Shown piece by piece: positions 37,051 through 48,107 of a DNA stretch of 64,000 nucleotides. The notes under the pieces were generated by a model. That model was not told the DNA's origin, ran no database searches, and was given only the letters and a program-made list of their open reading frames with translations. Source of the stretch: Pseudovirgaria hyperparasitica. Its lineage: Eukaryota; Ascomycota; Dothideomycetes; Acrospermales; Acrospermaceae. The DNA lies in assembly GCF_010093815.1 (NCBI RefSeq), contig NW_022985573.1, positions 63,685 through 127,684 on the forward strand, in the 5' to 3' direction. Position 1 is the first letter of the stretch. The number at the start of each line of letters is the position of its first letter. A program made the translations under genes and the position numbers.

Positions 37051-40000
37051 ATGTTTTCCGTGGCCACCCATCATGCATCTCCGTCCTCCATGCTAATACC
37101 AGACCCAGCCTCCCCGTATCTAGCCTTGTCTAAACTTTGGCATCATTCGCTCTTCGTCATCATTCTAAGAGTCCTCTTATTAATCACAGTTGACAGCCAT
37201 TGTTTCATAAAATGGGCCGGGATGAAGCTGGCCATGATAATCTGTATCTTTGGGCTCTGTTTTGTATTATTGCTTCTGAAGCGAAAGCAAGGCGCTGAGC
37301 GCGATGGACAAGATGACGGCGATATGAACGAAGAAACATTGCTGGAGCGGAATGAGTCACGACCAGGACAAATGGCGAGAGCAGAGCTAGAAGTACTTCT
37401 AGCCCAGTCAAGCAGGATGGCAAGATCATCACTGGAAGTCGTGTCCCCGACTGAGCCACAGGATAAGGAACAGACATCACACGAGAAGAGCGTGAAAAGG
37501 CGATTGGGCCATAACACCCAGAAGATCCCAGCCTATAGCGACACCGTTAGAGACGCAGGCCAGGGGAAGGAGAAGAGAACGCATGAGGAGTCCATGGATT
37601 CGCCACCATTTCAAAACCACGAGACCCCACCGAGTGGATATCTCGCAAAGGCTCGTGTTTGGTTCTCAAAACGTGCCGCTATGAGGCAAATGAATGCTCA
37701 TCTTTCCGAGAACCAGAGCGCAGCGTCTGTCAGCACCACAACTCCAGACATACCACCAACGTCAACGGAAGCACCTATAGAGACACGAGACCTTGAGCTG
37801 ATCGAGGATCAGAACGTAGCTACGGACACATCACTGATACAAATGAGTCCAATTACAAAGGATGCCGAAGATCAGTCAAGGATTTCCCAGAACTCAACAT
37901 CTGTCAGTACCAGGCCTAGTCCCCCAGCGATAGCATCGTCAAAAACATCTACAGATACTCTAAGACCCTGCAAGTCGCCCTCACCAGACTCACTCTCAAT
38001 AACAGCCGAAGCCAACGGTGCAAAAAACAAGCTTCCAATATCCCTCGCATCCCCTGACATACAACTAGCATTTAACGAACTACAAGAGCCGAACTCACCC
38101 CCTCGGCCATGGGCAAGCTCACGATCAAAATACTCTTCACCAGCATTAACACAAACGACTCCAGAGCCTGTATTGCCTAGCAGGTCCTCTCTGCCACACC
38201 CACCGTCTACACCAAGCACAAACCCCGACCCCGATGATTGGGACATCGTACCGGAGCACCTCCCATCGCTCTCAGATAGATCTACAGCATCTGGTGCACT
38301 GCAGGGGAGAGATATGTATCCTCAATTACGTGTGATTGCCCAGAAAAGCACGCCTAAGGTGGCTGACGCCTCATTATCTACACATGAGACAGTAGAAGGT
38401 TTACAGAGTATCTCTATCGTCTTAAAAGAGGGTGAGCAGGACAAGATCATTACGGAAGATTGTCTTGACACTGTCGCTGTGGATGATGATGTGCAAGACC
38501 AGATCGGAATATGTAGAGTGGTAAGTGGGACTGCATCAGGGGACAAATTATCCATGGCCACCTCGAATATTGCTCAGAAAGAGCCGAAGTTCGATCCGGT
38601 TGGAGAACCATCTACCAAAACTCGTAATAAAATCGTATCACGCAGTTATACTCCAAAACCTTATTCTCCCGCCTCCCAATATTCGTCGAGATTCCTAACA
38701 GACGATAAAACGAGCCCAACCATAGACGTTTTTGACGAAGCTATCCGTTCCACGACTCTCGAACCAACAGTAATATCTGACCCAAGTCCTGATTCCCCTG
38801 ACTGTCGCTTCTCGTCGCCGAAACAACTAGTCCATGAGCATAGTCCGACCGCAAATATTCTTGCCGAGCTCAAATATTCGCTTCCCGAATCAACAGGCAT
38901 ATCTACTACGCCAACGCCTAGATCCACGATCTCCCGGATATCTTCACCAACCCAGCCAGATAACGCGCCCGCTAGTCCGATCGCACTTGTCCTAAATGAT
39001 GCTGTCCAATCTACTTTCCTCGAACATCATCAGCTCGATGACACATCATCCTCTACTTCATTCACAACACCTTTGAACGAGCCTCAACAGGGTTTGTACA
39101 AGCCTAAGCCTGGCTTAGTCGCATCAATGGGTATGTCTACTCCATTGTCTAGTCCCCTACCTGTTGGCTTATATCACTAATTCAAATAGGTAATGCACCC
39201 AGTCTGTCTACTTTAAGGCCCAGTCTCCTCCCTACTCCATTCCTACCACCAATCCAAATAGCTAATAGGCCCAACCCAGCCAGAGAAGTCCCTGCTTATG
39301 TCCAGCCTCCTGTTCAGGAACTGTCTGAAATCGAAGAGGCCTCGTCTTCTGCTGGGACTGCAACAAGGGAGTCCCAACAGCAAGTTCCGGACACCGCAAC
39401 GCCAACTACCTCGCACCCTCAGCCCTCCTCACATCCACGAATAGATGACCCGCCTAATCGCGACCCAGACACCCCTGATAGTGTCCTATCTAACGTCGTT
39501 GAACATCATCAGCCTGAAAATGCCTCAAATTCCACCAAAGCAGGCTGGAAAAAGTCACACTGCACCCGACACAGCCTTCCACCTATTCATACACCAAACG
39601 AGCAAGACAGTCAAGACATACCCTCTCAACACACCCCAACCGCTGCCTCATTCCCTAGGTCTGTCCAAGACCCCACTATCTCGGAACACAAAGGACATAG
39701 CTCGGCCGACGTCCCAGCCTGTCCGCAAGTCACATGTAGTTTTGTTCATGACCACGAACAGCATGAAGGGGGCGCTGATTCAATAACAGATAAAAACCCA
39801 TATGCCAGCATACCTGACGGGAAGCGTCTGTATATGGCCGAGGACGGGTATAGTCAGTGTAGGAGGCGATGTAGAGGTGAGACTGAGGGTTCAGAAAATA
39901 TGGACTTGGATAATGACCAGAAAGGGGCTAGACAGCTACAGAGTATGCAAGGTCTCGAGATCGACGATGCTAAACAATATGACCACACGGGTCATTCATC

Positions 40001-40160
40001 TACTGCTGCTGCTGCTGCGGGGCAAGAGCAAGTCCGGCCCAGCAACTCTCCACCGTTCAGTCCTTCAAAAAAACCGCACTGGCGTGGTGACCACCTAGTC
40101 GGCTATCAAGGTAACATGGCAGGGAGGCCACGATGGCGGTATCCTGGACCGAGTCCTTGA
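37051..40160 (+). CDS. Long Ser/Pro/Thr-rich orphan protein with N-terminal membrane hairpin, spliced
   Basis: Exons 37051-39130 and 39190-40160 are joined by a 59-nt intron (GTATGT donor, CACTAAT branch site, ATAG acceptor), giving 1,016 codons without a stop. Two hydrophobic segments lie at residues about 32-47 (LFVIILRVLLLITV) and 59-76 (AMIICIFGLCFVLLLL), followed by KRK, so the remaining 930 residues should face one side. The tail is low-complexity, rich in S, P, T and acidic residues, with no catalytic domain recognised. It ends WRGDHLVGYQGNMAGRPRWR. If spliced to the upstream gene (acceptor at 37108) the first 19 codons would be lost and the joint product would have 1,628 residues. The large clean frame argues for a living gene. 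Confidence 0.65.
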
Positions 40161-41169
40161 ATCTATTAAGCTATATCTTTAGAGTATTTATAAAGCTATT
40201 GTAATATGTTAGAGATCTATATAGTCTATATATATTCTAATTATTAAAATATAGATTAGAGTAGAGTATAAGATAGAATTCATCTTACCTCTTATACTAT
40301 TGATATTATACTACAAAGATAGCACTTGAAAAGACTTCTTCATACTTTCTAAGAGACTAACTATAAGAATAGAGTAGAAATAGTCCTCTAAGAATCGTTT
40401 CTATAATATAAGTTACTCGAAAACAGCCATTTAAGACACGATCTGTCCCTAACGGATGAACGGTTAGGTTAGCTAGATTTCGGACTCAACTCGCAGAGAA
40501 ATCGACAATCAGTACATTCATACTTCTATTACTACACCTAGATAGAACGGGGCTCTCGCGTAAAGAACGCCGAAAATATGACCAATTCGCAGCCCATGCC
40601 CCTTTATTCTAGACGTGTTGAAGATATTAAGAGTAGGAATAGTAAATGCTTCCTGGTCTATCTTTTTGTAACATTTTTTTGTTGCATGTTGTGTTGATTG
40701 GATTCCCGATTTGCTTCGGGCGACTTGTGCGAGGTGATATTTCATCTGCTTCCCTGACTAGAATGCTTCCGAAGCAGAATGAAGACAGTAAATACACGAA
40801 AGCATACATACTAGAAACCAGGGGTTAGAGGCCCGAATCTACGTGTGTGAAAGCATAACGTGAACGCATAATGTGAACGCATAACTATGAAAGCAGCAAA
40901 CCAAGAAACCATGACCGTGAAAGCAGCAAAACATGAAAGCATAAAAGTGAACGCTTAAACATGAAAGCATAAACGAGAAACCATGAATGTGAAGTAGAAC
41001 TATGAAGTAGGGGCTAGCGAGCAGAAGCATATGCTAATACAAGGCATGGTAAGGATTAATGGATGATAGAGGCGTTACATACCAGACCGTAGCCGGAAAA
41101 TGTTCATCTTTATATGCACTACAAAGCAGACATGTTCTCATCACATCTATGGCCACCTCCAGTATCCAA
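40161..41169. other. Intergenic region: short AT-rich RIP-like patch and minisatellite
   Basis: 40165-40450 is AT-rich with frequent TAG/CTA and few CA, like the degraded transposons, and may be a small repeat relic. 40847-41008 is a degenerate tandem repeat. No gene seen. The region lies between the convergent 3' ends of the two paralogous loci. Confidence 0.5.
40847..41008 (+). repeat. Degenerate minisatellite, unit about 13-16 bp (GTGAAAGCATAAA type)
   Basis: Units such as GTGAAAGCATAAC, GTGAACGCATAAT, TGAAAGCAGCAAA and TGAAAGCATAAAC succeed one another about twelve times with changing length. Confidence 0.75.
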
Positions 41170-42696
41170 CTAACCCACGAAATTTTGCAGTCCATACCCT
41201 TTCTCATGATTGAACCTGTCGAACGGCCGAAACAACATCTCGACCTCAACCTTCTTGCATTGCTTTTCTGGCCCGCTTCTTTGGATTATAGCCCCTAGAT
41301 CTTCTCGAACCTTCTTCAAGTCCGCCACCCATTGCATATGCGCCGCGCGAACAGTCGTAAGCTTTGTGACTGCAGGCTGAAGGGTACCGTTGAGTGACTT
41401 AAGGATAGGGGCAGCATGGCTAGGAGAGCAGGCTGGGAACCCAGTGCGTCGCATGGGCCGGCCCCAACGGGCGAGTCTTTGGCGAAGTAGTGGCCAGATA
41501 GTGTATGTGGGCATGAACGGCCAGGAGCTCACAGTGGTAGCCTGCATAGGGTACGGCAGGGTATACAAGTTGGAGGCGCGTGTGATACACGCCTCGGCGC
41601 TACGAAGTAAGGCCGTGTATGCATCAACGCTGGGCGATGTTTGCTGTTCGGGGTCGTATCTTAGTAAACCGTGGTTTAGTCTGTAAAGCAGGCTGTGCTG
41701 CGGTTCAAGCTTGTCTAGCATATTAAGCGCGTCGTTGAACCTGCCTATAGTGCAAGCTGGGGTGGAAGCGATTTGATTGACAGCGACTCGGAGATCTTCG
41801 CGGATGATATGCATTTGGGCCGTATGCACACGTTCGAAAAGTGCTACGCACTCTCTAAGAACGCGGTCCGGCTCGGGGTCAAGATCTATGAAGCATGTTT
41901 GATTATGGAGTGCCTTGAGGGATTCTCGGAGCGGGTGTAGAGGGGCCCAAGTCTGGATGAAATGGGTGTTTCGCTCAGCACCAACGCAAGGCGAGGGTGT
42001 GTTAATGAGGAAGCTTGCTGGGAGGTTGAGAGTGTCGAGGAGGGAGATGTATGAGGTGCTGCGGATCATGTAGCCACATTTTCTATCCCCAATGCAGTGT
42101 GAGTGCCTATCGACCCCGATAAAGGTGCAGAAAGCGCGTAATGTAAGTGAGGCGAAGAGGATATAGGCCGCGAAGCGTATCGTAGTTAGGAAAATCACAG
42201 GCGCAGAGTGAAGTGCCGAGACGGTTAGTTGAAGTGTGGCGACAATGGTGTCTGAAATGCCTACAAAGATGCCGGATGGGTGGTCTTCCTGAAGATGGCG
42301 ATCATGGTCTGCGGGAAGATGGCGATCATGTCCGTCGCTCTGTGTATGGTCGTTGTTACCATCTCTGAATCTTAACCGTGTTTCTTTCGTATGACGTGAA
42401 CTCTTGAGTGGAGGCGAATGCAATCTGGATGGGCGCGACTTCGCACGAGGTGTCTGTTCGTCAAAGTCGGAGCCACTACGTATATAACCCCGGATTCTCG
42501 AAATTCTCTCGGCGTCTAGACCACCCGGGATAACACCTCTTACTTTTGATGATCTCTGGATTATAGGATCCATAGTTGGCGATGGAGGAGAAAGTGGAGG
42601 GGTGCGTTCGCCGCTCGAGCTACCGGAGTCATCGCTGAAGGCTCGAGGTACTGATGCTCTTCCGGTGCGTTCTGGTCTTGCTATCTGATCAGACAT
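41170..42696 (-). CDS. Orphan membrane protein, diverged paralogue of the 35-kb gene
   Basis: Single open frame of 508 residues on the minus strand, starting MSDQIARPERTGR. Residues 1-140 are polar, Ser/Pro/Arg-rich, with a short duplicated HDRHLPAD/HDRHLQED unit (123-138). Hydrophobic segments lie at about 145-165 and 166-188 (VIFLTTIRFAAYILFASLTL). ALHNQTCFI is at 262-270, followed by an alpha-helical domain with CVALFERV, RFNDALNMLDKLEP and HMQWVADLKKVREDLGAII. The protein at 35.0 kb shows the same architecture, with ALHNVSCYI and VLSALEMLAPL at matching places. Function unknown; a surface or organelle membrane protein with a helical domain is an inference. No decay visible. A 45-bp tandem repeat lies upstream. 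Confidence 0.72.
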   Translation of the reverse strand: MSDQIARPERTGRASVPRAFSDDSGSSSGERTPPLSPPSPTMDPIIQRSSKVRGVIPGGLDAERISRIRGYIRSGSDFDEQTPRAKSRPSRLHSPPLKSSRHTKETRLRFRDGNNDHTQSDGHDRHLPADHDRHLQEDHPSGIFVGISDTIVATLQLTVSALHSAPVIFLTTIRFAAYILFASLTLRAFCTFIGVDRHSHCIGDRKCGYMIRSTSYISLLDTLNLPASFLINTPSPCVGAERNTHFIQTWAPLHPLRESLKALHNQTCFIDLDPEPDRVLRECVALFERVHTAQMHIIREDLRVAVNQIASTPACTIGRFNDALNMLDKLEPQHSLLYRLNHGLLRYDPEQQTSPSVDAYTALLRSAEACITRASNLYTLPYPMQATTVSSWPFMPTYTIWPLLRQRLARWGRPMRRTGFPACSPSHAAPILKSLNGTLQPAVTKLTTVRAAHMQWVADLKKVREDLGAIIQRSGPEKQCKKVEVEMLFRPFDRFNHEKGYGLQNFVG

Positions 42697-42789
42697 AACT
42701 TAGCATACAGGGGCCAAAGTAAAGGGTTGGACGGGTCTGCACAGCGCGACAACGGTGTCATTTAATGAACCGGCTATTTTGAAGGAATG

Positions 42790-42890
42790 GTGTGAGATGT
42801 AGAGTTAGGAGAATGCTCAGCTGATGTAAATTAGGTGTGAGATGCAGAGTTGGGAATATGCGCGGCTGATATAGATCAAGTGTGAGCGAG
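42790..42890 (+). repeat. 45-bp tandem repeat, about 2.2 copies, upstream of the 42.7-kb gene
   Basis: Units start GTGTGAGATG at 42790 and 42835; a third, truncated unit starts GTGTGAGCGA at 42880. It lies 95-195 bp upstream of the start codon of the minus-strand gene, so it may sit in that promoter. Confidence 0.75.
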
Positions 42891-42975
42891 CGTTGAGAAG
42901 GTAGATCGCGTGAAGGGGTTTTCAGCTTGTCCTTTGTGTGATCTAGAAAGAGGCTGCATGCAGTTTGTGCTGTGC

Positions 42976-42986
42976 GACGTCACGTC
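42976..42986. promoter_or_regulatory. CRE/bZIP-like site
   Basis: GACGTCACGTC contains the GACGTCA core of bZIP (CREB/ATF-type) binding sites, about 280 bp upstream of the 42.7-kb start codon. Single short match; may be chance. Confidence 0.2.
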
Positions 42987-43290
42987 TATGCGGCACAGCA
43001 CCGACATGGATAGACTCTACGTCCGTTGTAAGGTAGGAGGATACAAAGACGACGACAATGAGGATTACAGGGTAAGATATATGGGATGAAGGAACGCAGT
43101 ACTTGAAGAATTGAAGACGAGACGCGACGATCTATTGTTAATGTATAGTTACTTTGAAGGTTATTACTGTTATTGCCGAATCCGGATAAACGGTCCTCTG
43201 TTATAATACGCCTGAAGTTTGAACGGTTACGACCTACTACAAGATACAAGATACAATACATGTCCCGAACAATCCACTTTACTTTGATGT

Positions 43291-43788
43291 CTACTCTTCC
43301 GCCATCCATTGAGCCGTTGCTACAAATCCGGCAATGAAGGTGTTTGTTCTCACCGACAGATATAATCCATTCTGTCTCGCCACGTATGCCAGTCCAGTGA
43401 GTAAGCTTGCCGGCTGCCACGGGGCCCAGATCACTCTGTCATGTTTCTCATCGCCTATAATCGTTGCGAGTATATTCTCCCGGATCTGCACTACCATCAG
43501 ACAGGTATGCCAGGTGAGTAAGGCGGCTTCATCCAATTCGAGGCAGAAGAGGTTGAGTGCGACGAAGCCAAAAAACTTCCATGGAAGGGCGGTGACAAGG
43601 AAGATGAGGGCGCGGATTGGCGGGAGAATGATCGCGAATATGGGCTGGAGTTCGATGGTAATGTACTTAAGTGAGTAATAGATGAGCATGGAGAGGACGG
43701 TCATCCAGAGCACGAGTTCGAAGTCTGACATGGTGGACATGTTGAAACGAGAGATTGAAAGCGTATATTGGCTTCTTGTACGCGGCAT
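43291..43788 (-). CDS. Small orphan multi-pass membrane protein
   Basis: 165 codons, minus strand, starting MPRTRSQYTL; ATGs at codons 17 and 20 (MSTMSDFELV) are alternatives. Hydrophobic segments at about 24-45, 48-69 and 71-84 fill the middle of the protein. The rest is short and polar and ends TAQWMAEE. No family recognised. It is divergently arranged with the gene at 44.2 kb, across 411 bp that must contain both promoters. It belongs to the run of orphan membrane-protein genes at 34.3-45.4 kb. An overlapping minus-strand ORF at 42986-43420 is considered a shadow. Confidence 0.6.
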   Translation of the reverse strand: MPRTRSQYTLSISRFNMSTMSDFELVLWMTVLSMLIYYSLKYITIELQPIFAIILPPIRALIFLVTALPWKFFGFVALNLFCLELDEAALLTWHTCLMVVQIRENILATIIGDEKHDRVIWAPWQPASLLTGLAYVARQNGLYLSVRTNTFIAGFVATAQWMAEE

Positions 43789-44199
43789 GTATGAGGGTGA
43801 TGGTGAGGGAGAGAGGAAAGGTGACGGGCGATGGTTAGAAGAGGAGGTGAGTCAAAGACAAAGAGCCATCATGTCGTACAATATCTCCGTTTGCGGTCGC
43901 GGTCACGGCTCCCTCGTTTCCTGTCAATCCGTCCAGCGCTCTGGAATGTGTTTGTTGTACCATGTCTGACCGTAGTAATCGAATACGGATACGCTGGATT
44001 GCGTAGCCAATTCACCCTATGCAGTCATGCCGCTTGTTGATCACTGCGAAACAGCGTATTTGAGTATAAATAACCGAGATGAAAATCCCAACTACCAACC
44101 CGAAAGTAAACTCCTCTCAGATCGAGCGTCCGCAACGAGGCAACTTCTCATCTACTCCTTGCAAACACGGTTCAGGCTGCGGTACATCCATCTGTCGTC
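43789..44199. promoter_or_regulatory. Divergent promoter region
   Basis: 411 bp between two head-to-head genes. Purine-rich near the minus-strand gene (GGTGATGGTGAGGGAGAG) and containing TATAAATA-like GAGTATAAATAACC at about 44,061-44,074, some 125 bp before the plus-strand ATG. Confidence 0.45.
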
Positions 44200-45417
44200 A
44201 TGGACTCTAATATGGTCTTCGATCCCACGTCGTGGTTCGTCAACGAAGAGCCCACACAGGCGTTTGCATCAACTCTTAGCACAACCACTCCCACTGCGAC
44301 ATTGGTACCGGCAGCTACCCCCTCTGCTTTCCTTGATATCATTGAGCGTACGGCCGTAAGTTATTTTGGTCCCAAATGGGACCTCATGTACGCCAAGATC
44401 GACACAGTCATCCTGTTCGGACAGGAGACAGCCCGGGCGCTCGCAGCCGCGAGGGACAATATAAAGGATAGCATTTGTGAGCTTCCCACCACGTGGTTGG
44501 ACGCGGCAACGTGGAGGGCGTGGGCAATGGTGAGACAATCGGCGGTCAACTTGTCACTTGAGGCGCAGATCTTCTACGGCTCGCTTCTGCTATACTCCTT
44601 ATATAGACGCAGCCGGAACGTGCAGAACCTGGTTGGGAATCTAGGAGCGGTGACTGGGAACGCAATTAGGTTGGTCGTCTTCGCAAGAGAAGATGTGCAA
44701 GTTCCCGTAGTGGAAGATGGTATGTTTACCCTGCCTGGAACAATGACCACTCAAGGATTGCAGACTAACCCTTATATGGCGCCTATGGAAGGAGTAACAT
44801 CACCAGCAATAACAGCTTCGCCAGTTTCACCAGTGACAGTCGCCGTGAAAACAGAAAGGGATGTTATCGGGCATGAAGAAGTCATGATGTTCAACCGAAC
44901 TTTCACGGTACAAAAGCTGGTAAATGGACAGGTCCTGATCGGAATACAAATCGAACAAGACGACATCGTGGCGAGTCCATCTCTTCGGTCAGTATCCAAG
45001 TCGGTAAGCCCTCAGGGCGGTTCTTTGGAACATCTTTCAGACCATATTTCCAACCATGCCAGTGACCTGCAAGGTTTCAAAGAGTCCCTTGTGGAATGGG
45101 ATGGACAGTCCAGGCGACGTGCGTCGCGACGTTTAGCAGGCAAGGATCCAGAGGTTGATCCCGCCTTCAGCAACCTCCAACCTCTCGGCTCTCAGCGTAA
45201 GCGAAAGAACAGTGAAGTTGATGGCGATGAACAAATAGCCCGTCCTGCAGGCGATGAACAAATAGCTCGTCCTACAGATGGCACACAGTCCAAAAGACCA
45301 AAAGGATCAGCCAGTAAGGATTTTGACAGGGCCTCCGGCATCGCTCCGCCAACTCTTCAGCAATACAAGCAATACAAGCAACGCAAGCAGCGCAAGCAAC
45401 GTCTACGAAGGAAATAG
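44200..45417 (+). CDS. Orphan protein with one short hydrophobic segment and basic C-terminal tail
   Basis: 405 codons in one frame, ATG at 44200 in CGTCATGGAC context. The N-terminus is Thr/Ala/Pro-rich and residues 41-120 are helical. A short hydrophobic stretch (FYGSLLLYSLY, about 125-135) is followed by RRSRNVQNLVGNLGAVTGN. Residues 210-270 contain a compact segment with EVMMFNRTFTVQKLVNGQVLIGIQIEQDD. The tail is basic, with RRRASRRL and QRKRK patches, a duplicated GDEQIARP unit and a YKQ/RKQ repeat ending RLRRK. The patches could be nuclear signals or inner-face membrane anchors. No family recognised and no sign of decay. Confidence 0.65.
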   Translation: MDSNMVFDPTSWFVNEEPTQAFASTLSTTTPTATLVPAATPSAFLDIIERTAVSYFGPKWDLMYAKIDTVILFGQETARALAAARDNIKDSICELPTTWLDAATWRAWAMVRQSAVNLSLEAQIFYGSLLLYSLYRRSRNVQNLVGNLGAVTGNAIRLVVFAREDVQVPVVEDGMFTLPGTMTTQGLQTNPYMAPMEGVTSPAITASPVSPVTVAVKTERDVIGHEEVMMFNRTFTVQKLVNGQVLIGIQIEQDDIVASPSLRSVSKSVSPQGGSLEHLSDHISNHASDLQGFKESLVEWDGQSRRRASRRLAGKDPEVDPAFSNLQPLGSQRKRKNSEVDGDEQIARPAGDEQIARPTDGTQSKRPKGSASKDFDRASGIAPPTLQQYKQYKQRKQRKQRLRRK

Positions 45418-48102
45418 GAGGTGCGACACTATAAAAACAGTGAGCCAGTCTGTTAAGACAAGTTAGTGCATAGTGTTTTCTTGATGGAATAGATCCCATA
45501 TTGTAGCTTTTACAGTCGTTGGAAACGATTGGAATGGAACGTACGAGGACGGAATACACTTGTGATGTTTCTAGTTTACATTGAGCCCTGGCGCTTCTGT
45601 ACGTGTAAGCCAATAATAGGTTATAGGTATTTTCGCGGAGCTAGGGCTCTGTCTTACAATGAATGGCGTCTCTTTATCCCCCTCTCGTACATATCTAGGT
45701 GAATTCCATCTCGAGACTGGCGTATGACCCCCGCAAACGCAAGTCAAGGATACATTAGACTTATCACATGGTTAGCGATACAACGACTTATTAGAGCAAA
45801 AATCCGTGGGCCATCCTGTCTTCATGGGAAAGGGGAGGCGACCCGGCGAAGGCGCAGGCACGCACTGAAGGAATGCCATAACTTTTAGAATCCTCCTATT
45901 GCAGCTGAAATCTCTAACCGAAAAGATTGGCCTCCGTCTGAAGTCGTTGTAAGCGTACGTTTCATGTGCGCGCAAGCGTTCAGTCCTTGGCCATTGAAAT
46001 GAGGACTTATCTCATTGGTGGCTACAACGTGCCGTTGATCACCCACATCTGCGGCCCAGATGGCAAAGCTTTGAAAATTGCTCGTCTGGTAGGCGGAAAA
46101 GAAGCTGTGCCTGATGCGAATACACTACGAATATAGGTATGCACATGGATATGGAGGAGCCAGTATTGTGTTGAACCAAGACAACCGACAGACCTGTGTG
46201 AATAAGACGGAAAGGGCAAGGCAAATTTATAGTAGCACCGTGTGATGCTTCTTGAGATTGTACTGCGGGTCGAATGCTCTTGATTTATCGGAGAGTGACC
46301 GGTTGATCGCCTCTGGCTGTCTACTTATCCAGTTTCTGGATATATGGCAACTGAATGTGGAGGAGGAGGCCGTCAGTGGCTTCTCTTTAACAGCATCCAA
46401 TTCTGCGAAGCAACTGACGTTCGTTTGTTCGAGGTCTTATGTACTAACGTAGAGAGGACCATACCTATTGGAAGATAATGATGGACTGCCAGGAATTCTC
46501 AGCCTGGATGGATCTCAGTAGCCATTCGCACTCCAGTCTGCGGTGTCCAGTCTGAGCTTGCCATCCCTTCCAGGTGTTCGACATGCGTGTTATGCTATTA
46601 GCGCTACCTAAAAATGATAACGGATGCCCATCCATATACCCTCCTTCACGACTAGCAACGTCTGCCTCCCACGACATTTAGGATTCCAGGCAGATGACGC
46701 GCTGCTGCAAACCGGAGGACGCCGTTAACCTTGCTTGAGACCTCGGCGTTACGAGCATGCAGCGCTGCGGTTCCTTTGTGTAGTAATCTATCGGCCTCTG
46801 TGGTGGCGTATAACTGCTAGGCTGGTTATCCTAGTCAAAGATGGGTTGGGTTCCTCTCGCTAGAAACTGTTAAGCTGCGTATGCAATGCGCGGTATACGG
46901 ATGCGATGTTTTATCGCCGTACATGGCTGCGGCGATGTTGTCGTGACGAGGGAGTGAGTCTACTGGCGGGCACCGCGACTATCCATCCATCCATGGATTC
47001 AAATTTGCATCCATCCATCTTCATAGCCACCCCGGAGTTCTTCAAACAGCTTCCCGCACCAGGTAAGATAGCATGCCATTCATCACAATTACTCTCTGTC
47101 TCTGAGGCTGAATGTAGGCAAAGGTTGAGCATAATGTATTGTGCGCCCTTATCATTGTCAACGCCAGCGTGTCTCCGCGAAATCTCGAGCCCATGGCGCA
47201 CCCGAGCAGCACCAGGTGTCCTAGATGCATCTCTACGAACTGCCATGCGATCTATTAGGCCTTCTTCGATCGTATCGTAGATAACGCGAATGACGCTGCG
47301 AGCAATATTCGGACAGCTGCGCGTCGATAGCACCGTTTTCACGGCTACTTGAACGAGCCTTGCTGCTTCATCCGCCGGGTACAAGACGATATCCTACATC
47401 TTCGAGCACATTCCTATGGTGGGACAATTAGCAGATACTTACACCATGATAGCACGAGACGGTGATGCATGTGACGATGCATGTGGCCTCGTACGGGCAG
47501 CATCTTTGCTCTGGTGCTGACTGAGGACTAATTATGATCATCTAGAGGCCCACCATTCACGAAAGACCCATCCTACGTCCTACCATTCGAATCGGTCTCG
47601 TAGTAACCGTCCCGTGTCAGCTACATATGAATGATTATAAGAAGAGTCTAGGCTTCATGGATGATTAAGTGAACAAGTGTTCTCGGAAGGGATTGGATTA
47701 GCAGAGCTACAAAGGCGCTGGCAGACTACCCTCGTACGTATGCCCGACAAAACTTCTGACGTGCTCATTCGCCATCTTCTATTCTCGCGGCCTCGATAAC
47801 ATGGGCTACGTATATGTGCAACCCTCTCACGCGCCTACGATGTGTAAATAGCATTAGTTGAGGGCAAAAATGCGTGGACCATCAACGAGACCTTGTGGAT
47901 TTGAGACAATCTCCATGGAACAAGTCAAAGGACAGCGCGTCGTAGTTTTAGCTTAGTCGACTGCTTCCAACTGATGCCACTCGGAATGTGACAAGGCAGG
48001 CTACGCAAGGGGAGCCGTGAAGAGACGGAAACAAGACACAAGGAGATCATATTAGCGTACGGCGTGGACTGGACATGGGATTGAACCGAGAGTGAAGAGC
48101 TT
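45418..48102. other. Gene-poor region before the Copia element
   Basis: 2.7 kb of ordinary composition. The best ORF is 46911-47384 on the minus strand (157 codons, MYPADEAARLVQVAVKTVL...), but a 124-codon plus-strand ORF overlaps it and neither has a recognisable domain. No tRNA or long repeat was seen. The region after 47.6 kb is the pre-insertion flank of the Copia element. Confidence 0.4.
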
Positions 48103-48107
48103 ACGGA
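48103..48107. repeat. Target-site duplication ACGGA, left (Copia)
   Basis: ACGGA directly abuts the left LTR and recurs at 59420-59424. Confidence 0.9.

Noticed and set aside
42986-43420. 144-codon minus-strand ORF overlapping the small membrane protein gene
   Set aside because: Different frame, Cys/Arg-rich reading typical of a shadow; the 43291-43788 frame has the credible hydrophobic pattern.
46911-47384. 157-codon minus-strand ORF
   Set aside because: Overlapped by a 124-codon plus-strand ORF, no motif, no intron signals; could be chance.
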